A DNA stretch of 16,792 nucleotides, from contig RQSC01000798.1 in the NCBI GenBank assembly GCA_013416795.1, positions 2,711-19,502 of the forward strand, given 5' to 3'. Every line of letters starts with the position of its first letter. Positions within the stretch are counted from its first letter, which is position 1. Of the stretch, positions 16,392 through 16,792 are shown one piece after another. The notes beneath the pieces are model-generated. The model worked only from the letters and a program-made list of their open reading frames with translations. It made no database searches and was not told the DNA's origin. The stretch is from Prasinococcaceae sp. CCMP 1430. Its lineage: Eukaryota > Prasinodermophyta > Palmophyllophyceae > Prasinococcales > Prasinococcaceae. Position numbers and translations under genes: made by a program.

Positions 16392-16792
16392 TTACATGTC
16401 CGCCGTGGCGAGCGTGCGCGCCGCGCGAGCCTTCATGGCCCTCTCGTTCTGCGCGGCAAAGATCTTCTGCTCGAAGCCCGTGCCGCGGTCAACGCCGTCC
16501 CAGAAGCGCCCCGGGCGGATACCGTAGCGGTTGGGAGGGGCGCCCACGCCTCGGCGGAGCCAGCTGTGCTCGGGCACGCCTGCAGGGATCGAATAGCCCG
16601 CCTCGGCCATCGCGCGCTTGGCCTCCTCTCCGCCGAAGTCCGGGTCGGCATGCGGATCGCCGAGTGCCTCGAGCTCCTGCTGGGCGGCGAGGCGCGCCAT
16701 GGGATCGCCGAAGCGCGCGCGCGCGCGCAACTCGCCGTCGCGGCGGTCGGCGCTCAAGGCGAACGGCGCCGCGCCGGCCTCCGCCTGGGCCC
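16392..16792 (-). CDS. BUD13: Pre-mRNA splicing factor BUD13 homologue, C-terminal part
   Basis: The frame is open to the window edge and ends at TAA 16392-16394, giving about 132 residues of the C-terminus. BUD13 is a subunit of the RES (retention and splicing) complex, which binds the activated spliceosome in the nucleus. The conserved end is clear: GDPMARL, then [34 protein letters not shown] and the terminal ATADM, matching the PPNRF...PG.RWDGVDRSNGFE...DM pattern of the family. Between GDPM and PPNR lies a stretch with acidic and glycine-rich sequence, which varies in other species too. The rest of the protein lies beyond the window. A (GC)8 tract at 16713-16728 codes for the RARAR segment. 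The neighbouring sulfotransferase converges on it. Confidence 0.93.
   Translation of the reverse strand, partial: AQAEAGAAPFALSADRRDGELRARARFGDPMARLAAQQELEALGDPHADPDFGGEEAKRAMAEAGYSIPAGVPEHSWLRRGVGAPPNRYGIRPGRFWDGVDRGTGFEQKIFAAQNERAMKARAARTLATADM
16713..16728. repeat. (GC)8 tract inside the BUD13 coding region
   Basis: Sixteen bases of alternating G and C within codons for arginine and alanine. Unlike the other GC tracts it is coding, so length changes other than multiples of three would break the gene. Confidence 0.85.

Noticed and set aside
1-16792. Search for transposons, terminal repeats, CRISPR arrays and viral genes
   Set aside because: No transposase, reverse transcriptase, integrase, long direct or inverted repeat, or spaced repeat array was seen by eye on either strand.

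Overview
The window is eukaryotic nuclear DNA from a very GC-rich, gene-dense unicellular organism, most likely a microalga such as a haptophyte. Several genes carry short introns (97-215 nt) with donors GTGCGC/GTGAGC/GTACCC and acceptors usually ending in CGCAG. The protein set is eukaryotic: a BUD13 splicing factor, a mitochondrial calcium uptake regulator, a KxDL-type BORC/BLOC subunit, a tandem Myb protein, a MAPEG enzyme and a secreted serine carboxypeptidase. It also includes two bacterial-type organelle proteins, RsmH/MraW and a YchJ-like SEC-C protein. The algal placement is inference from composition and gene content; no marker gene settles the species. I see no transposon, CRISPR array, rRNA or convincing tRNA.

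Layout. 1-1827 (+): 3' part of a three-exon gene for a nuclear protein with two telobox-like Myb/SANT domains. 2305-2898 (+): a two-exon KXD1-like gene. 3023-4234 (+): plastid-type rRNA methyltransferase RsmH with a transit-like N-terminus. 4372-4768 (-): MGST3-like MAPEG protein whose first exon I could not find. About 5326-6205 (+): YchJ/UPF0225-like protein. 6257-7678 (-): S10 serine carboxypeptidase. About 7760-9620 (+): three-exon MICU EF-hand protein, divergent from the carboxypeptidase. 10139-11551 (+): YTP1/TMEM45-like multi-spanning membrane protein. 11983-13812 (-): type II membrane 2OG-Fe(II) oxygenase (TIGR02466-like). 14206-16221 (+): secretory-pathway sulfotransferase, divergent from the oxygenase. 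16392-16792 (-): C-terminus of BUD13, running off the window.

Genes alternate in orientation, so most gaps are either divergent promoters or tight convergent 3' ends (51-431 bp). Three short AT-rich islands (near 9931-10025, 11670-11760 and 13970-14120) stand out from the GC-rich background and all fall between genes. Most neighbours have unrelated housekeeping jobs. The one pair that may work together is the divergent oxygenase/sulfotransferase pair, both predicted secretory-pathway enzymes that could modify the same glycoprotein or polysaccharide. Three genes (MAPEG, carboxypeptidase, MICU) lack a supportable start codon and the YchJ-like gene has only a tentative one; their N-termini are the least certain part of this annotation.
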